A stretch of DNA of 64,000 nt from positions 62,001 through 126,000 of the forward strand of contig BIFP01000015.1 in the NCBI GenBank assembly GCA_005402585.1, read 5' to 3'. The notes under the pieces were generated by a model. That model had not been told where the DNA came from, did no database searches, and saw only the letters and a list, made by a program, of their open reading frames with translations. The position numbers were made by a program, and so were the translations under genes. Below are positions 44,495-53,286 of the stretch, in pieces. Every line of letters starts with the position of its first letter. Position 1 is the first letter of the stretch. The DNA comes from Micromonosporaceae bacterium KJ-029. Lineage in GTDB: Bacteria; Actinomycetota; Actinomycetes; Mycobacteriales; Micromonosporaceae.

Positions 44495-45667
44495 TCAGAG
44501 CAGCTCGACGATTGTCGCGTTGGCCATCCCGCCGCCCTCGCACATGGTCTGCAGGCCGTACCGGATCCCGTTGTCGCGCATGTGGGCGAGCATCGTCGTC
44601 ATGATCCGGGCGCCCGAGCCGCCGAGCGGGTGGCCGAGGGCGATCGCCCCACCCCGTGGGTTGAGCCGCTCCGGCTCCGCCTCGGTCTCCGCCAGCCAGG
44701 CCAGCGGCACCGGGGCGAACGCCTCGTTCACCTCGTACACCCCGATCTCCTCGATGCCCAGCCCCGCGCGGCGCAGTGCCTTCGCGGTTGCCGGGATCGG
44801 GGCGGTGAGCATGGCGACCGGGTCGTCGGCGGCGACCACGGCGGTGTGCACCCGCGCCAGTGGGCGCAGCCCGTGCCGGCTGGCCCACTCGCTCGTGGTG
44901 ACCGCGAGCGCCGCGGCACCGTCGGAGATCTGGGAGGCGGAGCCGGCGGTGACCACGCCGTCCGGGCGGAACGGGGTGGGTAGCTCGCCGAGCTTCTCCA
45001 GCGAGGTGTCGCGCCGGACGCCCTCGTCGGCGGCGAACTTGCCGCCGTCGGCCAGCGCCACCGGGGCCAGCTCGGCCTCGAACGCACCGGCGTCCTGAGC
45101 GGCGGCGGCCTTCTCGTGGCTGGCCAGGGCGAACTCGTCGAGCTGGGTGCGGGACAGCCGCCAGCGCTGGGCGATCAGCTCCGCGCCGACACCCTGGTTG
45201 AACGGCAGCGGGGAATCCTCGGCGACGCCCGCCACACCCCGGTAGCGGGCCAGGATCTGCTCGCTGAACGGCATCCCGCCGGCCACGCTGGAGCCCATCG
45301 GCACCCGGGTCATCGACTCGACGCCGCCCGCGACGACCAGGTCCGCCTGGCCGGAGAGCACGGTGGCGGCGGCGAAGTGAAGCGCCTGCTGACTGGAGCC
45401 GCACTGCCGGTCCAGGGTGGTGCCGGGCACCGACTCGGGCCAGCCGGCGGCCAGTACCGCGTTGCGGGCCACGTTCCACGACTGCTCGCCGACCTGGGAG
45501 ACGCAGCCCCACACCACGTCGTCGACCTGGGCCGGATCGATGCCGGTGCGCTCGGCGAGGGCCCGCAGCACGTGCGCCGACAGGTCCACCGGGTGCACGC
45601 TGGCCAGGCTGCCCTTGCGCCGCCCGACCGGGGTACGAACCGCACCGACGATAACCGCGTCACTCAT
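44495..45667 (-). CDS. Acetyl-CoA acetyltransferase (thiolase)
   Basis: This 390-residue thiolase cleaves or forms acyl-CoA chains. The nucleophile is C89 in LDRQCGSSQQA, the histidine is in GAIALGHPLGGSG, the NEAF motif is in VYEVNEAFAPVPL, and the second Cys is near 376 in MCEGGGMANA. All four signature regions of thiolase are intact. The start is ATG 45667 with GGGGGGTAG upstream. No other fatty-acid or polyketide gene is adjacent, so direction (degradative or biosynthetic) cannot be told. It is divergent from a small membrane-anchored protein gene. Confidence 0.95.
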   Translation of the reverse strand: MSDAVIVGAVRTPVGRRKGSLASVHPVDLSAHVLRALAERTGIDPAQVDDVVWGCVSQVGEQSWNVARNAVLAAGWPESVPGTTLDRQCGSSQQALHFAAATVLSGQADLVVAGGVESMTRVPMGSSVAGGMPFSEQILARYRGVAGVAEDSPLPFNQGVGAELIAQRWRLSRTQLDEFALASHEKAAAAQDAGAFEAELAPVALADGGKFAADEGVRRDTSLEKLGELPTPFRPDGVVTAGSASQISDGAAALAVTTSEWASRHGLRPLARVHTAVVAADDPVAMLTAPIPATAKALRRAGLGIEEIGVYEVNEAFAPVPLAWLAETEAEPERLNPRGGAIALGHPLGGSGARIMTTMLAHMRDNGIRYGLQTMCEGGGMANATIVELL

Positions 45668-45755
45668 GTCTACCCCCCGGTAACTTGGGCTGGCCCCGAT
45701 CCTACGCCCATGCCGGCGTACCGTCCGTCCACGCCGACGCTGGCATGCTGGTCCC

Positions 45756-46187
45756 GTGCCATTCGAGACGATCACGAGACAGTGGCGGGTGCCCCCGGCC
45801 GTGCCGGTGGTCAAGCTGGGCGCGGCGGGCGTCGTGCTCGCCCTGGGGCTGCTGCTCGCCGGGGGTGATCTGCTCCGGCCGGTGCTCGGCGCGCTGGCCG
45901 CCGCGGTCCTCGCCGGCTGGGGAGCGCGTGACCTGCTCGCACCGGTACGGCTCGCGGTGGACGCGGACGGGATCACCGTGCCGGCGGGGTGGACCGGGCG
46001 GCGGCACGTGCCCTGGCCGGCGGTCGAGACCATCCGGGTGGACCGCCGGCCCGGACGCGCGCTCGCCGGGCCCGTACTGGAGATCGACGCGGGCGACTCA
46101 CTGCATCTGTTCAGCCGCAACGACCTCGGTGCGGATCCCGTCGAGGTCGCCGACGCGCTGCTCGCCGCCCGACCGCCGGCGGGCTGA
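45756..46187 (+). CDS. Membrane-anchored PH-like (bPH) domain protein
   Basis: This 143-residue protein has two N-terminal hydrophobic segments (about 18-38 and 42-60: VVKLGAAGVVLALGLLLAGG) and a C-terminal soluble domain with strands (VRLAVDADGITVPAGWTG, RRHVPWPAVETIRVDRRPG, LEIDAGDSLHLFSRND) typical of bacterial PH-like domains. Proteins of this form are common next to the rhomboid gene in Actinobacteria, and their role is unknown. It starts at GTG 45756. Confidence 0.85.
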   Translation: MPFETITRQWRVPPAVPVVKLGAAGVVLALGLLLAGGDLLRPVLGALAAAVLAGWGARDLLAPVRLAVDADGITVPAGWTGRRHVPWPAVETIRVDRRPGRALAGPVLEIDAGDSLHLFSRNDLGADPVEVADALLAARPPAG

Positions 46188-46220
46188 GCCCGCGGTCACG
46201 CCGGCGGCGTCACCCCCAGC

Positions 46221-47132
46221 TCAGCCGAGCAGCGCGGCGGTCCGGACCAGGGCCAGCCCGAGCAACGCGACCAGGATGAGCGCGCCGCCGGCGACCTGCA
46301 CCAGCGTCCGGTTCGACCGCGGGGCGTACGCCAGCGCCAGGGCCATGAGGGCGCCGAAGACCAGGCCGCCCAGGTGACCGGCGATGGAGATGTGCGGCAC
46401 GGTGAACGTGAAGATCAGGTTGATCACCAGGATGGGCAGGATGGCCGAGGTGTCCCGGCCCAGCCGCCGCATGATCACGAAGGTCGCCGCGAAGAGGCCG
46501 AAGATGGCGGTGGAGGCGCCGGCCGACATCTGGTTGGGCGCGCTGAACACGTACACGGCGACGTTGCCGCCGAACCCGGCGATGAGATAGAGCGCGGTGA
46601 AACGCAGCGGCCCGAGCACCGCCTCCAGCGACCGCCCGAGCACCCACAGCGCCCACATGTTGAGCAGCAGGTGCACCACGCCGTAGTGCAGGAACATCGC
46701 GGTGATCAGGCGGTACCACTGACCCTCGGCGACCCCGCCGATGGTGCCGTCGGCGAACATCGCCCGGCCCAGCACGGCACCCCATTCGGTCAGCGGGGTG
46801 CCGCCACCGAGCAGGCCGCCGAAGCCGGCGCCGCCGGCCGCCGCGTCCCCGCCCCGGTCCGAGGCGATGGAGAGCAGCATGACCAGCACGTTGATGGCGA
46901 TCAGCGCCTTAGTGACGTAGCCGTGCCGGCCGGCGGCACCGCCACCGAAGGCGGTACGCGCCGGCCGCACACCACGGCGGCCCTCCGCCACGCACTCCGG
47001 GCACTGGAACCCGACCGATGCCTCGCGCATGCAGTCCGGGCAGATCGACCGGTCGCACCGGGTGCATCGGACGTACGTCTCCCGGCCGGGGTGGCGGTAG
47101 CAGGCCGGGGTGGTCGGCGGGGACTCGCTCAC
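46221..47132 (-). CDS. Rhomboid-family intramembrane serine protease with N-terminal zinc-binding motif
   Basis: This 303-residue membrane protease begins with a B-box-like Cys/His cluster (CYRHPGRETYVRCTRCDRSI, CPDCMREASVGFQCPEC) and continues with six or seven membrane segments of a rhomboid domain. The catalytic Ser is in GASTAIFGL (GxSx), and the His partner is in AGHLGGLVFG. The HYGVVHLLLNMWALWVLG segment matches the family HxxxNM region. It cleaves substrates inside the membrane. In actinomycetes this gene is regularly found next to a cyclophilin gene, as it is here. The start is GTG 47132. Confidence 0.93.
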   Translation of the reverse strand: MSESPPTTPACYRHPGRETYVRCTRCDRSICPDCMREASVGFQCPECVAEGRRGVRPARTAFGGGAAGRHGYVTKALIAINVLVMLLSIASDRGGDAAAGGAGFGGLLGGGTPLTEWGAVLGRAMFADGTIGGVAEGQWYRLITAMFLHYGVVHLLLNMWALWVLGRSLEAVLGPLRFTALYLIAGFGGNVAVYVFSAPNQMSAGASTAIFGLFAATFVIMRRLGRDTSAILPILVINLIFTFTVPHISIAGHLGGLVFGALMALALAYAPRSNRTLVQVAGGALILVALLGLALVRTAALLG

Positions 47133-47252
47133 CGCTGACCCCAGGTGCCCGAGCGCTCAGTCATGCGAGCAAAGGTACCTTGGTCCACCAATCAGGCCGA
47201 CCAGGCCGCGTTCAGGCCGGTCCCGACCCGCCGCGCCCAGGCCCGGCCGGCG

Positions 47253-47278
47253 GGCGTGACCTCGACCCGCGTCACGCC
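47253..47278 (-). terminator. Hairpin at the end of the cyclophilin gene
   Basis: GGCGTGAC (47253-47260) pairs with GTCACGCC (47271-47278) around 10 bases. The stem includes the stop codon of the cyclophilin gene. Confidence 0.4.
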
Positions 47279-47799
47279 GAACGCTCGACCTCGACGCGCT
47301 CGATGACGACGTCCTGCAGCGGCCGGTCGCTCGGGCCGGTCGGGGTGTTGGCGATCGCCTCGACGACCTTCACGGACTGCTCGTCGGCCACCTGGCCGAA
47401 GATGGTGTGCCGGTTGTTCAGGTGCGGCGTCGGCGAGACGGTGATGAAGAACTGCGAGCCGTTGGTGCCGGGCCCGGCGTTCGCCATCGCCAGCAGGTAC
47501 GGCCGGTCGAAGCGCAGCTCGGGGTGGAACTCGTCGGCGAAGGTGTAACCCGGGCCGCCGCGCCCGGTGCCGGTGGGGTCACCCATCTGGATCATGAAGC
47601 CGCTGATCACCCGGTGCGAGATGGTGCCGTCGTAGTACGGGCCGCTGCCCGGCTTCCCGGTCCGCGGGTCGGTGAACTCGCGCGTGCCCTCGGCCAGTTC
47701 CACGAAGTTGCGGACGGTCTTCGGCGCGTGGTGGGGGAAAAGCTCCAGCCGGATCGGACCGGCGTTGGTGTGCAGAGTGGCGTAGACAGCCTCGGCCAC
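47272..47799 (-). CDS. Cyclophilin-type peptidyl-prolyl isomerase
   Basis: This 175-residue cytoplasmic protein belongs to the cyclophilin family and speeds proline isomerisation. Active-site landmarks are YYDGTISHRVISGFMIQMGD (catalytic Arg in HRVI, FMIQxGD), GTNGSQFFITV and RHTIFGQV. All are present. The start is GTG 47799 with AAGGAG 5 bases upstream. The gene is in the conserved order cyclophilin-rhomboid on the minus strand, with a DUF5324-like gene divergent, resembling the region near crgA and pknB in Streptomyces as I recall. crgA itself is not seen here. Confidence 0.96.
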   Translation of the reverse strand: MAEAVYATLHTNAGPIRLELFPHHAPKTVRNFVELAEGTREFTDPRTGKPGSGPYYDGTISHRVISGFMIQMGDPTGTGRGGPGYTFADEFHPELRFDRPYLLAMANAGPGTNGSQFFITVSPTPHLNNRHTIFGQVADEQSVKVVEAIANTPTGPSDRPLQDVVIERVEVERSA

Positions 47800-47915
47800 G
47801 GGTACTCCTTACTCGTTGGTCAGTTCCATGCGGATCCTCCCATGTGCCCGATCTGGATATGCGGAGGCATCCGAAGGTGGAGGATGAGAGGGAGCAACTC
47901 CCAGGAGGTGGGACC

Positions 47916-48665
47916 GTGTTTGGAATCGGGCGGCGCAAGACCCAGGGACAGTTGGCCAGGGCCGAACTGAATCGCGGCGTCGGTCACCTGAGGCAGGCCG
48001 CCACGCACGCGGCGAGGGGCGCCGGCGCTACGGTCGGCCCGCGGGTCCACGCGGCCCGTGTCGCGGTGGCGCCGACCGCCGTCATGGTCCGGGACCGCGC
48101 GTCGAGCGGTCTCGCGACGACCGCCGCGGCGCTCGCGCCCCTGGCTCTGGCCGTGCGCAACGCGCAGGCCGAGGCGGCCGGCAGAGCCGCTGCGGGAAAG
48201 AAGGCCGCCACCGCCAAGCAGGCCGCGGTCACCAGAAAGGTCAAGGCGAAGAACATGAAGGCGAAGAAGAAGTCCCGCCGCAACGGGACCATGATGGCTG
48301 GCCTGCTCGCCGCTGGCGCGGTGGCCGGGCTGGCCGGCGCGATGGCTTTGCGGCGCTACCGCGAGCAGCAGGTGTGGGCGGAGTACGACGCCGGCACCTC
48401 GCTGGAACCGATGCGGGACGAGGTGGAGACCATCGAGGTACGCACCGCCGGCCCGGCCGGTGCGAGCAGGGAGCCGGCCGGTGCGAGCAAGGAGTCGGCC
48501 ACGGCGGGCAAGGCGGCGAGCGGGAACGGCGCCGCCACCAAGCCGGCCCCCTCGTCCAAGGTCACCCCGACCGACCAGGTCCCGTCGGTCGCCGAAGGCG
48601 CCCGCGACACCACCGGTCGGCCCGCCGACAACCTCACCAAGGCCGTCCACAAGTCACGCTCCTGA
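47916..48665 (+). CDS. DUF5324-like protein
   Basis: This 249-residue protein has an N-terminal Ala/Arg/Val-rich region (MFGIGRRKTQGQLARAELNR), a lysine-rich stretch (KAKNMKAKKKSRRNGT), one hydrophobic segment (MMAGLLAAGAVAGLAGAMAL, about 129-148), and a long disordered Ala/Thr/Pro-rich tail. The layout and position beside the cyclophilin gene match DUF5324 proteins of actinomycetes, of unknown role. GTG 47916 is preceded by AGGAGG (47903-47908). It would place the basic stretch in the cytoplasm and the tail outside the membrane, or the reverse. Confidence 0.82.
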   Translation: MFGIGRRKTQGQLARAELNRGVGHLRQAATHAARGAGATVGPRVHAARVAVAPTAVMVRDRASSGLATTAAALAPLALAVRNAQAEAAGRAAAGKKAATAKQAAVTRKVKAKNMKAKKKSRRNGTMMAGLLAAGAVAGLAGAMALRRYREQQVWAEYDAGTSLEPMRDEVETIEVRTAGPAGASREPAGASKESATAGKAASGNGAATKPAPSSKVTPTDQVPSVAEGARDTTGRPADNLTKAVHKSRS

Positions 48666-48701
48666 CTCCGCACCCGCCTCCGGCTCGGGGCCGCGCGGGG
48701 G

Positions 48702-49895
48702 CTAGAGCCAGTCGTTGCGGCGGAACCAGCGGTAGAGGGTGAGCGAGATGGTGAGCATCAGGGCCAGGACGACCGGGTAGCCGTAGGTCATCTTCAGCTC
48801 GGGCATGAAATCGAAGTTCATGCCGTAGATGCCTGCGATCGCCGTCCACACGGCGGCGATGGCGGCCCATGCGGCGATCTTGCGCATGTCGTTGTTCTGG
48901 TCGACCGTCACCTGGGCCAGCCGCGCCTGGAGGATCGAGTTCAGCAGGTCGTCGTACGAGTTGACCTGCTCCACGGTGCGGCTGAGGTGGTCCTGCACGT
49001 CGCGGAAGTAACGGCGTACCTCCTTGGGCACGTCGCGGTTCATCTGAGTGGTGAGCGCCAGCAGCGGGCGCTGCAACGGCATCACCGCTCGCTTGAACTC
49101 CACCAGTTCCCGCTTCAGCTGGTAGATCCGCTGGATCCGGCCGCTGGCCTGGCGGTCGAAGACCTCCGTCTCCAGCACGTCCATGTCGTCCTCGAGCTGG
49201 TCGGCCACCTCCAGGTAGAGGTCGACCACCCGGTCGGTGATCGCGTACGCGACCGCCCAGGGTCCGTGCAGCAGCAACTCCTGCCGGGCCTCCAGTTCCT
49301 CCCGCACGGGGGCGAGCCGGCAGGCGTCCCCGTGCCGGACGCTGATCAGGAAGTGCGGGCCGATGAAGAGCATCACCTGCCCGGTCTCCACGACCTCGGA
49401 GTTCTCGGTCAGCTCGGTGTGCTCGCAGTACCGGGCGGTCCGCAACACCAGGAAGCTGACCTCGCCGAAGCGCTCCAACTTGGGCCGCTGCTGGGCCTTG
49501 ACCGCGTCCTCCACCGCCAGCTCGTGCAGCCCGTAGGTGTCGGCGATCTCGGTCATCTCGGCCAGTTCCGGCTCGTGCAGCCCGAGCCAGACGAAGCCGG
49601 TCTCGGCGCGGCGGGCCGCGTCCAGCGCCTCCGCGTAGTCCCACTCACCGGCCTGCCGCCGGCCGTCGAGGTAGAGCGCGCAGTCGACCACCGCGCTGCG
49701 TCGCGGCCCGGCCGGTGGCTCCGTACCCTGCGACCCGTCGGGGTTGAGCCGGCGGGTCACCGCGCGTACCGGAGACCAGTTCCGGGGCCGCAGCACCCGG
49801 CCACCGTTCGAGGATCCCGCCCGACCGCCGTCGGGGGACGCCGTCCGGTCGCCGTTGGTGGAGGTCCCCGGCCCCCGCTGCATCCGATCCGTCAT
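48702..49895 (-). CDS. CorA-type magnesium/cobalt transporter
   Basis: This 397-residue protein is a CorA-family divalent cation channel. A disordered first 65 residues precede the cytoplasmic funnel (about 66-335). It ends in two membrane helices with the signature GMNF in IYGMNFDFMPEL and a basic C-terminus (RWFRRNDWL). The long willow helix is visible in the DQLEDDMDVLETEVF to VEQVNSYDDLLNS region. The start is ATG 49895 with GGGAGGGGG just upstream; a longer frame reaches 50147 but lacks codon bias there. It should be pentameric and gated by intracellular Mg2+. Confidence 0.95.
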   Translation of the reverse strand: MTDRMQRGPGTSTNGDRTASPDGGRAGSSNGGRVLRPRNWSPVRAVTRRLNPDGSQGTEPPAGPRRSAVVDCALYLDGRRQAGEWDYAEALDAARRAETGFVWLGLHEPELAEMTEIADTYGLHELAVEDAVKAQQRPKLERFGEVSFLVLRTARYCEHTELTENSEVVETGQVMLFIGPHFLISVRHGDACRLAPVREELEARQELLLHGPWAVAYAITDRVVDLYLEVADQLEDDMDVLETEVFDRQASGRIQRIYQLKRELVEFKRAVMPLQRPLLALTTQMNRDVPKEVRRYFRDVQDHLSRTVEQVNSYDDLLNSILQARLAQVTVDQNNDMRKIAAWAAIAAVWTAIAGIYGMNFDFMPELKMTYGYPVVLALMLTISLTLYRWFRRNDWL

Positions 49896-50222
49896 CACGC
49901 CCCCTCCCGTGCCTTGCTGCGGCTTGCAGGGTACGCCGCCGAACTGATCATGAGGGGCGGCGCCGGACGGACCGGACCGCATCAGGGGGGTGAGGGGGCG
50001 ATCCGGCCCGCCCGGCGCCTTGGGGGCGGGGGTTGTGCTGGCCGCGTCACACCGGCGTGCGGGCGGCCGAGCCGCGCCGAGGGTGCGGCCGCAGCGGCCG
50101 GAGCCGGCGTGACCTTCAGTACGCGTGGTGAGTGACGCTCGCAGCATTGTGAGCCGCGAGCCGCCCCAGTGGGAGTCCTGGGGCGGCTGGGATCGCCGTT
50201 CTGTCAGAAACCCGACAGAAAA
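49896..50222. other. Intergenic region with a terminator-like hairpin
   Basis: This 327-base gap precedes the corA-like gene and follows the aminotransferase gene on the same strand. The only structure seen is the 10-bp hairpin at 50159-50188. No gene is evident on either strand. Confidence 0.5.
50159..50188. terminator. Hairpin downstream of the aminotransferase gene
   Basis: AGCCGCCCCA (50159-50168) pairs perfectly with TGGGGCGGCT (50179-50188) around a 10-base loop, about 35 bases past the aminotransferase stop codon on the minus strand. Confidence 0.6.
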
Positions 50223-51317
50223 TCAGCCACGGACAGCTTCCATCGCCTCGGCCAGCCGCCGGACGCCCTCGTCGATCCGGTCCGCGGTCACCGCCGAGTA
50301 GGCCAGCCGGAGCGCGTGCCGGCCACCGTCCACGACGAAGTCGCTGCCCTTGACCACCGCGACACCGCGCTCGGCCGCCGCCGGAGCCAGCTTCTCGACC
50401 GGGACGTCCTCGGGCAGCTCGATCCAGAGGAAGTAACCGCCGTCCGGCTCCACGAACCGGGCCTCGGGAATGTGCCGCCGCAGCGAATCGCCCAGCACCC
50501 GGGCCCGCTCACCGAGGGCCGCCCGGACCGTGTCGATCGAGCGCTCGATGTCGCCCGACACGCAGAACTGGTGCACGATCGCCTGGGAGACCATGCCCGG
50601 GGAGATGTAGAGACTGGTCGCCTTCTTCGCGATGTCGCCGATCAGGTCGGCCGGGCCCACCAGGTAGCCCACCCGCACCCCGGGGCAGACCGTCTTGGTG
50701 AAGCTGGAGGCGTGCACGACGACGCCGCGGGTGTCCATCGACAGCATCGACGGCAGCGGCTCGCCACGGAACCGGATGTCGGCGTACGGGTCGTCCTCGA
50801 AGATCGTGAAGCCGTACTCGGCGGCGAGGTCGAGCAGTTCGCGGCGCTTGTCCAGGGAGAGCGTCACGCCGGCCGGGTTCTGGTAGTTCGGGATGACGTG
50901 CGCGAGCCGGGGACGGATCCCGGTCTCCAGCAGCTTGCGCAGCTCGGCGGTGTCCAGGCCGTCCGGCTGGATGGTGACGGCGTGCAGCTGGCTGCCCATC
51001 TGCTGGAGGTTGAGCAGGGTCCGGTCGTAGGTCGGGCGCTCCACCACCACCGCGTCACCGGGACGGACCAGGTGGTCGAAGAGGAAGGCGTCGGCCTGCA
51101 ACGAGCCGTTGGTGACCAACACCTGCTCGGCCTCGACCCCGTGCTTCTCGGCGATCCACTTTCGGAGCGGGAGATAGCCGACGGAGGTACCGTACGCGGT
51201 CACCCCGGCGGGGTCGGCGTCGAAGGCGCGGACGGCGGCGGCCTTGAGCCCCTCGACATCGACGATGTCCAGTGAGGGGGCGCCACGGGCGAACGAGATC
51301 AGCTGCTCGGCGGTCAT
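50223..51317 (-). CDS. Class I/II pyridoxal-phosphate aminotransferase
   Basis: This 364-residue fold-type I PLP enzyme has the aromatic/substrate motif VTAYGTSVGYLPLRKWIAEK, the phosphate-binding NGSLQADAFLF, the Asn/Asp cofactor contacts in IPNYQNPAG and FEDDPYADIRF, and the Schiff-base Lys in HASSFTKTVCPGVRVGYLVG. The pattern is that of the 2-aminoadipate/MocR-catalytic-domain type, without the N-terminal DNA-binding domain. It probably transaminates amino acids or 2-oxo acids, and the specific substrate is unknown. The start is ATG 51317. Confidence 0.93.
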   Translation of the reverse strand: MTAEQLISFARGAPSLDIVDVEGLKAAAVRAFDADPAGVTAYGTSVGYLPLRKWIAEKHGVEAEQVLVTNGSLQADAFLFDHLVRPGDAVVVERPTYDRTLLNLQQMGSQLHAVTIQPDGLDTAELRKLLETGIRPRLAHVIPNYQNPAGVTLSLDKRRELLDLAAEYGFTIFEDDPYADIRFRGEPLPSMLSMDTRGVVVHASSFTKTVCPGVRVGYLVGPADLIGDIAKKATSLYISPGMVSQAIVHQFCVSGDIERSIDTVRAALGERARVLGDSLRRHIPEARFVEPDGGYFLWIELPEDVPVEKLAPAAAERGVAVVKGSDFVVDGGRHALRLAYSAVTADRIDEGVRRLAEAMEAVRG

Positions 51318-51502
51318 GGCTGTTCAGCGTACGGGCGGTGGCGGGGCGTAGGCGCACGGCACGGCGATGTCCGCATCCTGAGCCACCGGGTCGGGTGAAG
51401 CCGGACCGTCCGGCCGTCGCCACGGTCGCCCCGGCCATCGCGACAGACCGGTCCGGAAGGCCGAGTGCTCAGGTCCGGCCGGTCCGCCAGGTCAGGGCCG
51501 GT

Positions 51503-51895
51503 TCAGCCGGTGCCGACCATCCGGCTGGCCGCCCACACCCGCATGATGTCGCGTACGGAGATCACTCCGGCCACCTCCCGGCCGTCCAGGACCACCAGGT
51601 GCCGGAAACCGCCCCGGGCCATCGCCACGGCCGCCTCCTCGATCGTCCACTCCGGCCCGGCGTAGACCACGTCCCAGGTCAGGTGGGCGCCGGTTCGTTC
51701 GACGTCGCAGTCCAGCCCGGCGCCGATCGCGTTGAGCACGTCGCGTTCGGTCATGATCCCGATTCCCTCGGAATCCGGGTCGATCACCACGGCCGAGCCG
51801 ATGCCCCGTTCCGACATCATCCGCGCCGCGTGGCGGAGGGTGTGCTCCGGGCCGACCACGAGGACTTCACTGGACATCGCTTCCCGTACCTGCAT
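51503..51895 (-). CDS. CBS-domain-pair protein
   Basis: This 130-residue protein consists of two tandem CBS motifs (MQVREAMSSEVLVVGPEHTL and AGPEWTIEEAAVAMARGGFR) that form one nucleotide-binding Bateman module. The second half ends with VVLDGREVAGVISVRDIMRV. Free-standing pairs of this type are cytoplasmic adenosine-nucleotide sensors of unknown partner. The start is ATG 51895; a GTG one codon earlier (51898) is also possible. Confidence 0.92.
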   Translation of the reverse strand: MQVREAMSSEVLVVGPEHTLRHAARMMSERGIGSAVVIDPDSEGIGIMTERDVLNAIGAGLDCDVERTGAHLTWDVVYAGPEWTIEEAAVAMARGGFRHLVVLDGREVAGVISVRDIMRVWAASRMVGTG

Positions 51896-52011
51896 CACAC
51901 ATCACCCCTTTGGGACGGCGGCACACGGTTACCCGCAATGGTGAGCCCAGCGGGTTTCCAGGACAAGACCGGACAGCGGCGTGGCGGACGACCGACGGCT
52001 ACTGTTTCGAG

Positions 52012-52461
52012 GTGTCCACCGAGCCGCTGCGCTGCGCCGGAGCGCTGATCGTCGCCCCCGACGGGCGCATCTTCTTCCAGCGCCGCTCCCCGCACCGGCG
52101 CCTCTTCCCCAACTGCTGGGACATCGTCGGCGGGCACCTCGAACCGGGGGAGAGCGTCGAGGAGGCCCTGCGCCGGGAGGTCACCGAGGAGACCGGCTGG
52201 CACGTGTCGGAGATCGTCGGCCCGGTCGGCGAGTACCACTACGTCGGCGACGATGGCCTGGCCCGGATCGAGAGCGACTGGCTGATCCGGGTCGACGGCG
52301 ACCTGACCGCACCCGTGCTGGAGGCGGGCAAGCACACCGAGTACCGCTGGCTCGGCCCCGACGACGTCGACCTGCTGGACGAGCACCGCGACGTCAACGA
52401 CGGCCTGATCCGGCAGATCGCGGAGCGGGCCTTCACCATCCTGCGGTCGATCGGTTCGTGA
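52012..52461 (+). CDS. Nudix hydrolase
   Basis: This protein of about 149 residues hydrolyses a nucleoside diphosphate linked to another group. The Nudix box is complete from GGHLEPGESVEEALRREVTE to EETGW, matching Gx5Ex7REUxEExGU. The preceding CAGALIVAPDGRIFFQRRSP and LFPNCWDIVGG fit MutT/IDI-like members. The start is uncertain: GTG 52012 gives the usual N-terminus, while a TTG at 51910 would add 34 residues and overlap the CBS gene promoter. The stop overlaps the next start by GTGA, so translation is coupled. Confidence 0.9.
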   Translation: MSTEPLRCAGALIVAPDGRIFFQRRSPHRRLFPNCWDIVGGHLEPGESVEEALRREVTEETGWHVSEIVGPVGEYHYVGDDGLARIESDWLIRVDGDLTAPVLEAGKHTEYRWLGPDDVDLLDEHRDVNDGLIRQIAERAFTILRSIGS

Positions 52462-53246
52462 GCGACAACGTCGGGCTCGCCCCGCACCGGTTCGCCGGGT
52501 TGGTCGCCCCCGCCGTCGACCGGGCCTTCGTCGCGGCGATGCGCGCCGGGCAGGAAGGCGGCGCCGAGCTGAGCCAACGGTACGGCGGCCCGTCGGCCAC
52601 CGCTTTCCTGGTGGAGCTGCGGACCCGGCTGGCCGCGCCGGGCGGCACGGTCGACGGGCCGGGTTTCGCCGCCGTCACCCGCTACCGGGATCCGACCGCC
52701 TGCCAGCGCACGATGGACCGGCACGTCGCGTACGGGATGATCCACCGGCGGTCGGACGGCGGGCTCGCGGCCACCGAACGCGGAGCGGCCTTCCTCGCCG
52801 AGCTGTACCAGTTGCACGCCGAGGTGGCCGCAGAACTCTGGGCCGGGCAGGACGACCGGGTGCTCCGGCTGACGGAGGCGACCGGCCGACTGCTGGCCGC
52901 CGCGCTGGCACCGGACACGCACGCGGGCGGCGGCGCCGTGGACGGCGCCGGGCCGGTGGGCGGGGCGTTCAGCGCGTTGGCGCCCCCGTACGAGCCGGAC
53001 GGCACCCCGGCCGGCGTCCTGCTACTCAACCGGCTCGGCGCGCTGCGGCACCACCGGGCCGACGCGCACGCCGCCGTGTGGGCCGCCGCGGGGTACACCG
53101 CGACGAGCATCGTCGAGCTGCCCGACGGGACGCAACGGCGGGCCATCGAGCTGGCGACCGACCGGCAGGCGGCCGGCCCGTACGCGGCGCTGACCCCCGA
53201 CGAACGGCTGGCGATGCTCGCCGACCTGGCGGCGCTGCCCGGCTGA
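52458..53246 (+). CDS. Hypothetical protein with helix-turn-helix-like features
   Basis: This 262-residue protein is encoded in the same operon as the Nudix hydrolase (GTG 52458 overlaps its stop). It is helix-rich, with a winged-helix-like region in the first half (TAFLVELRTRLAAPGG, then TMDRHVAYGMIHRRSDGGLA and ATERGAAFLAELYQLHAEVA), resembling a MarR/PadR-like fold. The second half contains PYEPDGTPAGVLLLNRLGAL and RHHRADAHAAVWAAAGYT. I do not assign a function. Position and overlap suggest a regulatory or processing partner of the Nudix enzyme. Confidence 0.8.
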   Translation: MSDNVGLAPHRFAGLVAPAVDRAFVAAMRAGQEGGAELSQRYGGPSATAFLVELRTRLAAPGGTVDGPGFAAVTRYRDPTACQRTMDRHVAYGMIHRRSDGGLAATERGAAFLAELYQLHAEVAAELWAGQDDRVLRLTEATGRLLAAALAPDTHAGGGAVDGAGPVGGAFSALAPPYEPDGTPAGVLLLNRLGALRHHRADAHAAVWAAAGYTATSIVELPDGTQRRAIELATDRQAAGPYAALTPDERLAMLADLAALPG

Positions 53247-53286
53247 CCCCCGGCAGCGGCTTCCCGGGCGGCGCTATCCTCCTTCG

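Noticed and set aside
45756..49895. Region as an origin of replication
   Set aside because: Cyclophilin/rhomboid/DUF5324 order resembles genes not far from oriC in Streptomyces, but no DnaA-box cluster, dnaA or dnaN is present.
51981..52457. Upstream extension of the hypothetical gene at 52458
   Set aside because: It overlaps the Nudix gene in another frame and shows repetitive Arg/Pro composition; GTG 52458 at the coupled overlap is the better start.
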